Positions 1 through 10,840 of a DNA stretch of 64,000 nt are shown here, piece after piece. The first letter of the stretch is position 1; each line of letters opens with the position of its first letter. Position numbers and translations under genes: made by a program. The stretch is taken from NCBI GenBank assembly GCA_032164295.1, contig JAJHTX010000002.1:1116001-1180000 (forward strand), in the 5' to 3' direction. Origin of the DNA: Inonotus obliquus. Its lineage: Eukaryota; Basidiomycota; Agaricomycetes; Hymenochaetales; Hymenochaetaceae. The notes under the pieces are model-generated. The model was not told where the DNA came from. It was given only the letters and a program-made list of their open reading frames with translations, and searched no databases.

Positions 1-1796
1 AAGAGAAAACACAACTTATTCTCAAATAAGGCTTGGGTTGGGAAACTTGTCTCCGATCCTGGTTTCATCCATGTAATCTAGTCTCAACTACATAATGTGA
101 TTGTCAGATTCGCTGTGGAACGCGCGGTACGAGAGTCAGTTGCAAGTCCTGATGATGAATTTGTCATGAAAGCTTCTTGTGCAGGTGAGGATTATTAAAG
201 CAGGACGATCATCCTCGGAGTTTGGAGAGATGAAGATATACACAGTATCTCCGTCGAACAGGGGAAGGTCTCCCAGAACACCCAGAGAAAATTTAAAGAT
301 CCCCTCACCTGTCATGTCAATTGCGAGCCTGCGGTTTGTCCCAGAATGAGAAAGAGACGGGAGCATGGAAAAATCCAGCTATACAACGACCTGCATTTAG
401 ACAGTAGAAATCACAAAGTTCACACGGATCGTCCGGAATGTTGACGTTCCAAGCGAAAGCATGGTGCGTGCGCAAGGAACGCTGTTGTCCAACAAGAAGT
501 GAGTCTTTTCCTGTCCTAGGACGAACTTGCGTATACTTCTGAAGTCATGCGATCCAAACCATCATGTATATTAATCGTGAATTCCTTTTCGTAAAGCGGG
601 ACGTATCCACTTTGAGCAATTGTCGTGATACTTGTGCGTAGGTCATGCATGTGTGCTCCATGCAGCGACATTAATAACCACCCAGCCCCGATAACGACGG
701 AATCGCAAAGTACGTCAGAAAAATGAAGCAGATAGATCGGAGAAGTTACCGGCGAACACATAAGAAAGTTAGCAAGGCCCTCGGCTAGATAACCGAGATA
801 ATGAAGTAACCAGTCATACCTGATTCACAGTGTTTGGCCTTATCGATCATTATTAAGTATGTGTTCTACGTCCTGGCTTACAATTAGTACAAATGAAAGG
901 CAGAAGTTAGAATGCGTTACAGTATGCGGAGTACGTACTAAACAACAAAACGCAGCAGGAAGCGCGAGCTGATTTCATCCATCGCTTAGTCCTGAAGCTA
1001 ATGGAGGCACAGTAGATTCGGTCGCCTCCAATGAGTTTTGCGAACGCTAGACCAACGTTGCTGCTCCCGAACGACCAGAACTGGTCAACGGCAACCATCA
1101 TGCGAGGAGTATGGATTCACAGTCGCTGGCACCAACCTGTCATCCCAAACTTGGTGCGATTACTGTAATAAATCATACAGCAGAAAAGCAAATCACAAGA
1201 CAAGAATAACTCACTCTACCCACAGTCCCCTCAAGCGATGCCGTATTGAGATGAGCAGAAGTTAATAGAACGCACTCCATGGAAGTGTCTTTGGCGTCTG
1301 CTCTATACTTGGACTAATGGCTTAAAGCCGCAAGCACCAGAATAAGCAGACGACGCAAGAAGCGTGCTTCCGCAATCGGACTGATATTCAGCCTAGAAGA
1401 TCGATTCGAAATGATATTGGCAATGGGCGATGGCTGCGACGAAGCTCCTTTGTGCTCTTTCCCAAAGAAAGTTTCAAATTAATGATAATGAGTCCAGTAT
1501 TTCGCACAAATAACCATTCTCCGCGTAATTAGAGTCTATTACGGAGCTGTTGTCTGTAGCAAAGGATTCCTGAAGGTAAAGCACTGGTCCGCAGTCTGAA
1601 GAGTGTGCGAGAATCAGTCCATTTCACGACGGATCTCCGATATTTTCGAGTTTTGCATGCAGTAACAGTCCAACTAGAACAGATCATGGACACCTTTCCG
1701 CGGAGAGCGCATGTGAGCGTACAACAGTTTTCCCGCGGTGTAATAGAGTTCAGGAAAGAAACAGTAACACGTGCGGAGGCAGCCCAACATTGGGAA
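1..1796. other. Unresolved left edge, possible remnant of a membrane protein gene
   Basis: No complete gene could be built here. The best coding-like stretch is on the minus strand at about 516-830. It reads as one or two hydrophobic segments followed by GAHMHDLRTSI, which resembles the last helix and the 'R-x-L-x-x-L-R' tail of the DUF6533 membrane family found intact at 3113-4724. A second minus-strand stretch at 136-366 is open but matches nothing I know. No convincing N-terminal exons were found between 900 and 1790. This could be a decayed or partial paralogue, a gene continuing left of the window, or chance open frames. Confidence 0.25.
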
Positions 1797-2926
1797 TCAT
1801 TGCAAGTACCACTTATACGCCTCGCTCCACGCCTTCTTTCCGTCGTTTTCGATCACATCCTGAGGACGCGTCAGCTTTTTCCGTCGACAGAATAGGATAG
1901 CTTGAACTTACCCCATGGCAAGGAATAATCCTGTTAAAGTCCCAGTTGTTCACCGTCTGCGCATGGCGTTTCATGGCCCTGAATGGGGGAAGGAATCAAA
2001 TGGCCGAAATCCGAACGTCCTTGCTGCACCTACTCCTTGTCTCTACCTGCAGTCCAGACAAACTTCTTGTGTGCCCAAGAGTAGGGTGTTAGGAGGTTCC
2101 CAATGAGAGGAACTTTCCCCGATGATGTCGCCTTGGAATGCTTTTGCACCGCAGTCAGTTTGATTCGACAACGTAGTATGAAATCACGATAGTAGCGCAC
2201 TTGCTCGGTTGCCGGAAGGTTAAAAAGCAAGTCGGCCTCAATGAGTGTGCGCGATGCAACATGGTTGAATGCAACATCCTGATTCTGGAATCCAGAAAAA
2301 TAGCTCAAAAGAGACCCAGGCGTAAGTGCCGGCCCGGCGATAGATCGAGGACAGGACGAAGACCCACCATGATTTGATTTCGTTTTCAAAACCATATTTT
2401 GTTTCTTCAGGATCCTTTCCGTAGACTTGCGGAGTCATCAATAGCATACTTCGCGAGGGACGTAGCTACAATAACCACTTACCTCCGTCGAACTTAAGAT
2501 CCTTTAGATTTGGTTTAGACAGGTGATCGGGCACCCCGAGTAACTTTGCATTTGGATAAGCTTTCTTAAATTCAGCTATAATGCATCCGATAATCTAGAA
2601 TTTCGGACCGGACGACTGCAGGCATCACTCACGCAAGAACAAGTTGTGGACTGCATCCGCTCCAATGATATATTTGACGCGTCCACCAAGTTCATCCAAT
2701 TTGGCCCGCGTCAACGAGTCGAGTGGAGTACTTGCGAGAACCCATAGGTCTCCGTTGGAAAGCTTTATGGCCGTGGATCTGCCACCTACAGGGAAGATAC
2801 CAAAGCGCGAGAAGGGGCTGTATTTGTATAGTCTGAGTAGTTCTTCGTGTGGTGTTAAGGAGACTCAGCTCACCAAGAAAACGTCCAGACGTCCTTTGCG
2901 ACTTCTCGTACCACCGTAACTGACAT
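1797..2926 (-). CDS. DUF4336 family protein
   Basis: A DUF4336 protein of roughly 280 residues. The family is uncharacterised and resembles metallo-beta-lactamase-fold hydrolases. The start at 2926 gives MSVTVVREVAKDVWTFS, the usual fungal beginning. Splicing onto the acceptor before CPFSRFGIFPVGGRSTAIKL avoids a stop that the nearer acceptor would create. Further family blocks follow: LWVLASTPLDS, VKYIIGADAVHN, AYPNAKLLGVPDHL, FSGFQNQDVAFNH and RTLIEADLLFNLPATEQ. The end reads NWDFNRIIPCHG, joined by an intron at 1860-1911 to DVIENDGKKAWSEAYKWYLQ and a stop at 1797. The intron that removes an in-frame stop after DKE restores the family text EAMKR. About five introns are present. The gene lies 186 bp downstream of the stop of the DUF6533 gene on the same strand. 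Substrate and role are unknown. Confidence 0.85.
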
Positions 2927-3112
2927 TCTGGATGACCTTCTTCAGCTCGCTGTCGATATTGTTCACCAGTATTTGTGTGTTGTATCTACGTTACGCTGTG
3001 GCAGCCAACTTAGTTGATTGTGTCATAGAGCTTGTTGAGAGTCCCCTGTCTGGACCACAGACCACGTGATACAAATTATCGCACCATCACGAGATTCCAA
3101 TTATCTCTAAAG

Positions 3113-4724
3113 CTAACAACACGACGACGAACGAGCGACTTCAAAGTTCAAGCTCGTGTTTGTATCCATATCATCTATCTGTTCGAACTGTTGTACCGCG
3201 GCCTCCCTCAGGCCAGTCAGAATCCGATTGCCTAGCACGCACGGTATCGCAACCGACAGTGTAATTCCTTCGTTATTCGGTGTCCTCCCATCCGACAGCA
3301 GCTTCCACAGTGCGATATTTACGCATCCGGAAAGCAGAATGCTTCAAAAGGGACAAAGAGCGTCAACGGAGAGTCAAATTTACTTTCCTCTCCCTACACA
3401 CCTTGCAAAATATATTACCTGATCGCGTACCAGAACACGAATCAGACTATATCTCCTAATCATGCTCACTCTTCCGGCAATGGCTGGGTCGTTGTATGAC
3501 TTCCAAAGCGTCATGCTTAGTAGGAGGAACTCGAAGGCCAACGTTGGTATCCTACGGACGGTTCATAAAAGATTGCCAGACAATTTTTGCAACAGCAGTT
3601 GTACGAACCAAAATACGCTAAACCAGCTCGGAGCGACAACTCCGCACGCTCGCAGGGTATGCCAAGCAAAGTCTAGTAACCGATAATTTACGACGAGAAT
3701 CGTATATTATCTGGATAGCATACCTTCGAACCTCCGATCGTATCCAATCAATATGCCCATCATCGCTAAGCCCTGCGCGAAATACAAGGAACCGAGAAAG
3801 AGAGTGACGACTCTCGCTAGAAATGTGTGTAGATACATATGTACCTTTCAGTTCCAGTCCGAATAGGAATAACCTACTTCGCTCAAAGAGGGCAATCACG
3901 CGGACAACCATGATCGCTTGAACCAAAGATTAATGTGTGAAGGGATTAGGACAAGGTCGCATTAACACCTACCGTCGGCAAGAAGTAACATCGACCACCC
4001 TGAAGAATACTTAATAGTAGTGAAAAAATACTGGAACCCGTAGCTTACCAGACCATGCGCCAAATTTGACGATTTTCTCGCCTATGGGCTCGATGAATCA
4101 AATTTTGGATGACCTCCCATGGGATCGAACGTACATCTATGTAGTGTGGCAGCGTGTTAGCGTAAGTGTAGTGGAAAAATGTTTAGACACGCACAGATCA
4201 TCGGGGAAGTCCTGAAGCATGTCCCCTATCAGGCACATTTTTAAACGGTGTGAAGATCGATGTCTTGTATGAACGACGCTCAGAAACGGACGCACCGTAA
4301 AGAAAAACACCGACCACAATGAGGCCGTAGTATCGATTCTAGCATGGAAGCTCCCTCTTATGGACGTTCAATTGTAGGGAAAGAAACACACCAGAAAGTA
4401 CATGAGCTGAACGAGAGAAAAAGAACGACCCTAGACGGGATGTTACAGCTGTGGAAGGGAAGAAAGAGAGGACAATAATTACCCAGAAGTGCTGGATCTG
4501 CGAATAGAACGCGTACATAAGATCGGAGAGGAATTGATATGGAATGAAGCAGCTTACCTCCTTATCCATGGTAATCACTAGAATGAGATGAGGGCAGGAA
4601 ACGAGGGAAGATAATAAAGACAGAGCTTACTGATATCATACATGACAAGCGAAATGGCGGCCACGCCTGAGTATCTCTGAGCATTGACATTGGCGACAAA
4701 GGAGGGAGAGGGAGGAAGGGACAT
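3113..4724 (-). CDS. DUF6533 family seven-helix membrane protein
   Basis: An integral membrane protein of the DUF6533 family, which is greatly expanded in mushroom-forming fungi and has no established function. The ATG at 4724 opens MSLPPSPSFVANVNAQRYSG, and several very short exons follow (VITMDKE, IQHFW, NRYYGLIVVGVFLYGAS), the normal fragmented start of this family. Later exons give the signature IMVVRVIALFERSRLFLFGL, a helix FLGSLYFAQGLAMMGILIGY, then IPTLAFEFLLLSMTLWKSY and IRVLVRDQ. The last exon carries NRILTGLREAAVQQFEQ and ends in SSSCC before a stop at 3113. The exons chain in phase through GT-AG introns, so the gene looks intact. Exact borders of the second and third introns are uncertain. 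It diverges from the RING gene across about 480 bp. Confidence 0.75.
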
Positions 4725-5206
4725 CGGGGAAGATTCTACGGGGTTGGCGAAGACGAAGGTGGGAGATCTAGGGCGAGTGCCTCCTTTTTAATAGCCGGCT
4801 ATAGATAATACTGTGGTGTCCAAAGGGCATCATAGAGAGAGAAGAGCTTGTGCCGACCGGAACGGCGGAGAGAGAATAGTTCCTAGATGCTGCAGGCCAT
4901 GATCGTATCATACTTCGAGATGCTTGAACAGATCAAGTTAGATGATTGAACGCAGAGAAGACGCCAAATTGGTCAGTAACGTAGATATCAAAGCGCGGCC
5001 ACATTAAAGATGAAGGCGTACATAAGTATGTATGTATGTATGTATGAAATTATGAATGAATGAATGAATGAAGAGAACAGAAACTGCAATGCTTAGATAA
5101 TGTGCTACATAATACATGTTACATAATACACAAACAAAGACAAATGGGATTTATTTCCCACGACTGTTATATCACCCTTTCATTCTTTCTCATACAACCA
5201 CTAGCA
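4725..5206. promoter_or_regulatory. Divergent intergenic promoter region
   Basis: A 482-bp spacer between the start of the DUF6533 gene (minus) and that of the C2H2/RING gene (plus), so it must hold promoter elements for both. The part near the RING gene contains two adjacent tetranucleotide repeats (5026-5073). No recognisable operator was identified. Confidence 0.5.
5026..5073. repeat. Compound microsatellite (TATG)n then (GAAT)n
   Basis: About five TATG units (5026-5046) are followed, after a short AAAT joint, by about five GAAT units (to 5073). This is a simple-sequence repeat about 135 bp upstream of the C2H2/RING start codon and likely to vary in length between strains. Confidence 0.9.
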
Positions 5207-6325
5207 ATGGGATCCTGGACCTGTGCACCCTGCAAGCGTGAATTTATGTCTCAGAATGCTAGAGCAGCACATTATTACGATTCTCCTCGTCATCCACGTT
5301 GCGAGCCATGCAAACGCGGCTTCCCCGACCACCAAAGCAGGCTCCAGCACATGCGTACAGCCACTGTGCACGCCGGCCGATATTGCAACTCTTGCGATCG
5401 AGTTTTTGCCGACCAACAAGCCTTAAGGCAGCATAGACTCCATGCAGCTGTACATCTTTACGCTTACGAAGACAGTGCCGGCGACAGCGATAACGACACC
5501 GTCTATGATGATGCTTCTGCTCCCAGCATTTCTTCCGGCGAATCTTATAACGGCGAATCGGCTCTCGATGTTGCTCTTTATGCCTTTCATGATAATCTTC
5601 GCCAATCTGAGGACTTCCCGAATGCTACCTGGTGGTACCACCCCTCTGCTGCGAGCCCTTCAGAGGCGTCGATATGGGATGACGAAAGCTCCAGTGCCGG
5701 CGAAGACAGCAGTTACTTGAACGCCAGCTCCGACGACAGCGACGGTGACGAAGAGTCCGACGGCGACAGCAATTCGCTACTTGAGCAGTCCTCAGATAGT
5801 GATTCCGACACATCGGAGTCTCCGCCTACTACTCTTACATTAGACCTTTACCGGAGTACCATCACCCATACTCGGAATCCGTCATCAAGCCCACCTGCCT
5901 CGATTCCAGACTTGGTCTCGCAAATTACGCCTCCGCCGCCATCTACTTCCTTATCCAGAGCTTCCTTTTCCACAGATACGACGGATTCGTCCTCTGCAAC
6001 GCTCATCACCGAAGCCCAGCCTGCAAGCTCTCCTGCCAATACGGACATTGTACGATCAGGCTCACAAAAGGGAAAGGCGTCCGGAAGTGGATACACGTGT
6101 CCATTATGCCTTGAGCAGGATGGAGACCCAGCACTTGAGCTGAGCAGCGTCAAGTGCGGGCACGTTTTCTGTACACCGTGCGTACTTGCTCTAGCCTTTT
6201 TCCGGTTTAATCTAATGTATCGAGGAAGGTGCATCACACGCGCGCTTGAAAGAAAGCGTCAATGTCCGGTGTGCCGAGCTCACGCAAAGATGAAGCACAT
6301 TCGCCGCATCTTCTTCAATTTTTGA
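5207..6325 (+). CDS. C2H2 zinc-finger and RING-finger protein
   Basis: A single-exon protein of 372 residues. I chose the ATG at 5207, which begins MGSWTCAPCKREF, because the 35 upstream in-frame residues look like untranslated leader. Three short fingers of the form C-x2-C-x12-H-x6-H lie in residues 5-81 (CAPCKREF, CEPCKRGF, CNSCDRVF). The middle, about 200 residues, is rich in Ser, Asp and Glu and probably disordered. The last 75 residues form a C3HC4-type RING: CPLC, then CGHVFCTPC, then CPVC, with a rather long loop before the last pair. A RING normally recruits an E2 enzyme, so this is probably a ubiquitin ligase whose fingers bind nucleic acid or a protein partner. The specific target is unknown. 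No GT-AG intron inside the RING keeps the frame, so it was read as continuous. Confidence 0.8.
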   Translation: MGSWTCAPCKREFMSQNARAAHYYDSPRHPRCEPCKRGFPDHQSRLQHMRTATVHAGRYCNSCDRVFADQQALRQHRLHAAVHLYAYEDSAGDSDNDTVYDDASAPSISSGESYNGESALDVALYAFHDNLRQSEDFPNATWWYHPSAASPSEASIWDDESSSAGEDSSYLNASSDDSDGDEESDGDSNSLLEQSSDSDSDTSESPPTTLTLDLYRSTITHTRNPSSSPPASIPDLVSQITPPPPSTSLSRASFSTDTTDSSSATLITEAQPASSPANTDIVRSGSQKGKASGSGYTCPLCLEQDGDPALELSSVKCGHVFCTPCVLALAFFRFNLMYRGRCITRALERKRQCPVCRAHAKMKHIRRIFFNF

Positions 6326-6607
6326 CTCATCCTTCACCTATCCCTGATATACTTTCTTCCGTATTCGCATCACTCAAGTTCATGGCTGCATCGATTGTGA
6401 ACCATAGCATTCTTCTTAAACGCGTATCCATGTATTAAACCACTTTCCTGTCAAACGATATAAGTAATAAGTATATAATTGTATAATATGTATCCGACGT
6501 ACACGTGACCTGTGTTAACCTCACGTTCTATAGTATGGTCAAGGATACCACAACCTCAACGTCTGTGACGGACACGCGAAGCACTTCGCTGCCTCACGCC
6601 AATAGAT
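6326..6607. promoter_or_regulatory. Spacer between RING gene and HIRA
   Basis: An AT-rich tandem spacer of 282 bp containing 3' sequence of the RING gene and the HIRA promoter. Runs such as GTATATAATTGTATAATATG near 6471-6490 could serve as a weak TATA or polyadenylation signal. Nothing else was seen. Confidence 0.4.
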
Positions 6608-9600
6608 ATGAAGTTCACCAAACCATCGTGGGTAATGCACCAAGGCGTGTTTCGTGCTTATGTTGAACGAGCCGCGCCGCAACTAATACCAAACTTTTGA
6701 TACCTAGACGGAACGCGCAGCGAAAATGCGAAGCGGCTCTCAATATTCTCCGTTCATGTCCATCCAGATGGATCTCGCATCGCAACTGGTGGACTTGATG
6801 CAAAAATACGTATATGGAGCACGAAACCGATACTTAATCAAGCAGCGGATGCCGCAAACAGGCCGCCGAAATCTCTATGCACGCTTACCATGCACACTGG
6901 CCCCGTTTTGACTGTACGATGGGCACATTCGGGCCGCTGGCTAGCGAGTGGAAGCGATGATGAAATCATCATGATCTGGGACCTTGACCCGTACTTATTC
7001 TCCTGACGTGTTCTTTTCGTGTCCATGCTGATGAGCCCGCTAGGACAGGTTCCGGAAAGGTCTGGGGTTCTGATGAAGTGAATATAGAGGGTTGGAAGCC
7101 TTTGAAACGTCTTCCAGGACACGAAAGCGGTACTTAGCTCAAACTATTACCATTACGCCGTATCGCTTAAGTCGTATATAGACGTTACGGACCTTGCTTG
7201 GGCACCTGAGGATCGTTTCCTTGCGTCGACAGGGTTAGACTCACAGGTCATGATTTGGTGTGGATACACGCTAGAGCGACTTATGAAACTTGACCTACAT
7301 CAAGGATTTGTCAAAGGAGTATGCTGGGATCCCGTTGGTGAATTTCTTGCGACCCAGTCCGATGACCGCACAGTACGGATATGGAGGACGACTGACTGGG
7401 GTCTAGAAGCGACTGTAACGAAGCCATTCGAGCATTCTCCGGGTAGCACCTTTTTTCGACGGCTGAGGTGCGTACATTATAGTCTGTCATACTTTTTCTC
7501 GCTTCATGTCCTCTTAGTTGGTCTCCTGATGGCGCACACATCACTGCTTCAAATGCGACCAACAACAACGGATATGTGTTCACCGCAGCTGTTATCTCGC
7601 GCAATACTTGGACATCCGATATAAGCCTTGTTGGGCATGAGAACACCGTCGAGGTTGCTTCCTACAACCCGCACATATTTCTGAGAGACCCCCAGATGCC
7701 CGTTGTGACATCAAACATTTGCAGCGTCGTCGCACTTGGGGCGGATGACCGTTCCATTAGCGTCTGGCAGACGAAGAGTGCTCGCCCTCTCATTGTCGCG
7801 AAGGAAGCCTTCGAGCGACAGATAATGGATCTCAGTTGGTCTACTGACGGCCTGGTCCTTTATGCCGTATCGAGCGATGGGACCCTAGCCGCACTCGCGT
7901 TCGAGCCTGACGAACTGGAAGGTATTGCTCCTGCGGCGGCCCAGCGTCAATATCTCAGTAAATTCGGCTTCTCACTACCACCTTTGCCCAACGGCTACGC
8001 CCATATCCAGCCAACCGCTATCAATGCGAATGGCCATGACCTGAGACGGTCCGCCTCTCCTTTGATGGGATCTTCCGTGCAGCAGCCGCAGGACTTCGCT
8101 CAGACGCTATCTGCCCGACCCGGGGAGCAGGTCACGACGCTCATCGCGCGCCGCGCACCGAAAAACCGTGATCGTGCGCAGCGACGTGTGCAGCCGACAC
8201 TTGTAGATTCATTCAGCGGTCCACCGAGCATCCCTTCAGCGTCAACTTCTCTTTCTTCACAGATACCTTCCAAACATGCCACGAGTATCCAGACAAGCAC
8301 CTTATCAACCAGCTTCCTTCCTGCACCAGTGTCAACCTCTGCATCAACAACAAGCATCGGCTTTGGTGGAGGCTATGATGGAATGGAAGTGGAGCGTATG
8401 AGCGATGCAGGGGCGGACATGTCTGTTCCTATCAGTGCTCTTGACACGCGAGGGCGTCGCAACAGGGGAGACACTATCACTGTTTCCTTCAGTGAAGATA
8501 GCAGCAAGCTACCCAAGGCTCGCACCCTTGGTGGGGACCGAGTGAGGGAAATAACTGAGAAGGAAGTACGCGAAATTCGACGCACCAACGTCAGCGCGCT
8601 CGGACTGCGAAATATTGACGGGCCGTCTTCCAGCATCACCATACCCGAAATCGGCTTCGGTGGCCTTTCTGCACCCATCCTAAAAACCTTCCTGTCTGAA
8701 CGCGTGACAGAGACGGGAGATACTCTTGAAGCGCGGAACTCGGAAGATGGAAATGGCAAGTATTTTATGCCAAGTTTTTGGTCCCGACCTTTGATGTTTT
8801 GCATTCAGAACCTACGGAACTCACATTCTTCACATCAAAGGAGAAGACTGTTCAGTGGCTTGACTATCTCCCTTCATCTGTACTTAGTATCTGTGCCTCG
8901 AGTCGGTTCTGCGCAGCCGCAATGGAGGACGGCGCCATCAATGTCTACTCATTGACGGGCCGAAGGCGAGTCTGTCCGTCTGATCCTTGCATTATCCTTA
9001 AATAAGTTTGTCTTTTCTCCTAGGATCATGCCTACATTAGCACTGGGTTCCCCAGTTTCATACTTTGATGCATCAAAACATTTTCTTATGGCCATCACTG
9101 TCGTTGGTCAGGTCCATGTCTGGTACGTTCCATTACAAGCAGCCACTGAAGCTCCCCTACAACACACTTGAACTATCGCAACAGGAATACGAAGAAATCT
9201 TCTGCACTGCACCCTCCAACTTCTCTATTGCCGCTGCTTACTCCAACACCTCCATCACCAGACAATCCAAATGGTACTTCTCCCGTCGTCGTTTCTGCTT
9301 CAATCCGGCCAAACGGAGCTATCCTTATTAACCTGAGTACGGGAAGCGCGTTAAGCTATGATGCGGCGCTTCTGACCTGGGTACGTGTCGGCGAAAGTTG
9401 GTGGGCTAGCGGATCATCTGCTTGGAAGGGACGGCAACGCTCTTCCGCGACTGCAGCGCCTGGCGGTACTGGTAATGGCGTCATCGCCTCTATCGAAGCT
9501 CGCATATCAGAACACGTATCTGGTGCTGGCTCTCCAGTCGACGTGGAGAAGGCCCGGCCTCCGTGGTGGGGCACGGCGATGACGCTTGGCCATCTTGAGA

Positions 9601-10022
9601 GCCGTATGCATGCCGCTCGGATCCTTGGCAGCGCCCCGGAGTATCGACAAGCGTTGTTGTTATTTGCGAAGACCATTGCAGACGAGGGATTCCGCGGAAA
9701 AGCCGAGGAGGTGCTGAAAGAGCTATATGGCCCAGTGTATTGGTGGGCTGCAATTGTCTTCTCCCCCCCTTGCCTCTTCTTACGTAAACATAATTGCTCT
9801 AGGCGTCCTGGAAAGGCTGAAGATGGCTGGTCCCCCTCAATCTTGGGAATTCAAAAGCGGGACCTTGCAAAAGAAGTCTTAACGATCTTTGGTACGTGTC
9901 TACGCGCTGTAGGTAGTTCACATGCCATCTAATTTGATTGGTATATAGCGAGGAGTAAGACCCTCTTCAAACTAGCACAGGACTACCAGGATCTGCTAAA
10001 GAAATCAAGTGCAGATGAGTAA
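6608..10022 (+). CDS. HIRA: Histone chaperone HIRA/Hir1 homologue
   Basis: HIRA deposits H3-H4 outside replication within the HIR complex in the nucleus. The ATG at 6608 gives MKFTKPSWVMHQ, the family start. WD repeats follow: FSVHVHPDGSRIATGGLDAK, LTVRWAHSGRWLASGSDDE, DVTDLAWAPEDRFLASTGLD, VKGVCWDPVGEFLATQSDD and a block ending in LGADDRSISVWQTKSARP. A Ser/Thr-rich linker covers roughly 8000-8700. The C-terminal HIRA domain follows: VQWLDYLPSSV, MEDGAINVYSLTGRR, IMPTLALGSPVSYFDASKH, VSASIRPNGAILINLSTGSA and LKELYGPVYW. The stop is at 10022 after DYQDLLKKSSADE. Around ten introns are needed. Two appear to use GC donors (8756-8808 and 8966-9023), and the first intron may as well. Length (about 950 residues) and domain order fit intact HIRA. 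Confidence 0.92.
8756..8808 (+). other. GC-AG intron in HIRA
   Basis: A 53-bp intron with donor AATG|GCAAGT and acceptor ATTCAG. Only this donor gives a normal-length intron that keeps the frame into EPTELTFFTSKEKTVQWLDY. The one frame-compatible GT donor (8774) would leave a 35-bp intron with a poor GTTTTT donor. Confidence 0.7.
8966..9023 (+). other. GC-AG intron in HIRA
   Basis: A 58-bp intron with donor CGAAG|GCGAGT and acceptor TCCTAG. It joins TGRR to IMPTLALGSP exactly as in the HIRA family. The alternative GT donor at 8978 would insert four extra residues inside this conserved block. Confidence 0.65.
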
Positions 10023-10840
10023 TTTTCGTTTCTGTATTAGATTATGATAGCGTTGTTGTAATTGCAACCGTGAGAATCTCATTACTTACTTGGTCAGTTG
10101 CAAGTTCATCATCTCGAACTTTCATGAACTTTCTTTCCCCACTACCGTCTATAAAAATGCGGCACCGTCGTGACTGGTCCTCTGCTGGTCAAACGACATG
10201 ACAAAAGCTGGATCATGCTTTGAGTCCTGTTAGTGTCTAGGTCCGCCTGCCGAAAGAACGCGGGAGACTCGAGAGGCAAAGGCAGTTTGGGACCAAACAA
10301 AGCCGAACTTACTTTGCATGGTTGTTTCATCCATACATCCATACGCTCTCCTTCGTTGTTCGTTGTTCACCGCTCTCCGCCAATCATCCGCGATGGTCTT
10401 CTTCTCTCACAGTTTTGTTTTGACTATGCTTCGTAGCTGATGATTACAGCTACTCTGCTCCTCATCTACGTGACTCTGGTCTATGTCCGAATATCTCTGG
10501 TCCCTTTGCTATTGGCTGTTTGAAAAGCTTAGGATATAATAGGATGCGTTCGCTATCATCCCTGCTCCATCATAGGTGCCTCTACATGGTTATGAAAGAG
10601 CTCCATGCGTGACCTCAGGCCAATAACGTCTTGCCGCGTATACATTTAAACATCTCGATGGTTTTGCTGTGCAGCCTAGTCAATGTAGGCTCGTCTCTCA
10701 TCTATCACGCTCCGTCTCATCCATCTAGTTGCTTCTCGAAATCACACTGTTCCGAGGTATAAAAGCTGCTGCTTTGAAGGATGGGAAACTCATCCCTCTC
10801 TTGCGCGCGATACACTGGGAGACTGGCTAGATTCAAGTGA
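10023..10840. promoter_or_regulatory. Intergenic region upstream of the Zn2Cys6 gene
   Basis: An 818-bp non-coding stretch holding the HIRA 3' end and the promoter of the next gene. A clear TATA box lies at 10758-10765. Open frames here are short and unlike any known family. Confidence 0.5.
10758..10765 (+). promoter_or_regulatory. TATA box of the Zn2Cys6 gene
   Basis: TATAAAAG about 80 bp upstream of the ATG at 10841, a normal spacing for a regulated fungal gene. Confidence 0.55.

Noticed and set aside
6180..6235. Intron inside the RING of the C2H2/RING protein
   Set aside because: Each possible GT...AG pair shifts the frame away from the final CPVC. The long loop is within the range allowed for RING domains.
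8100..8804. Long minus-strand open frames opposite HIRA
   Set aside because: They are shadows of the Ser-rich plus-strand coding sequence and show no family motifs.
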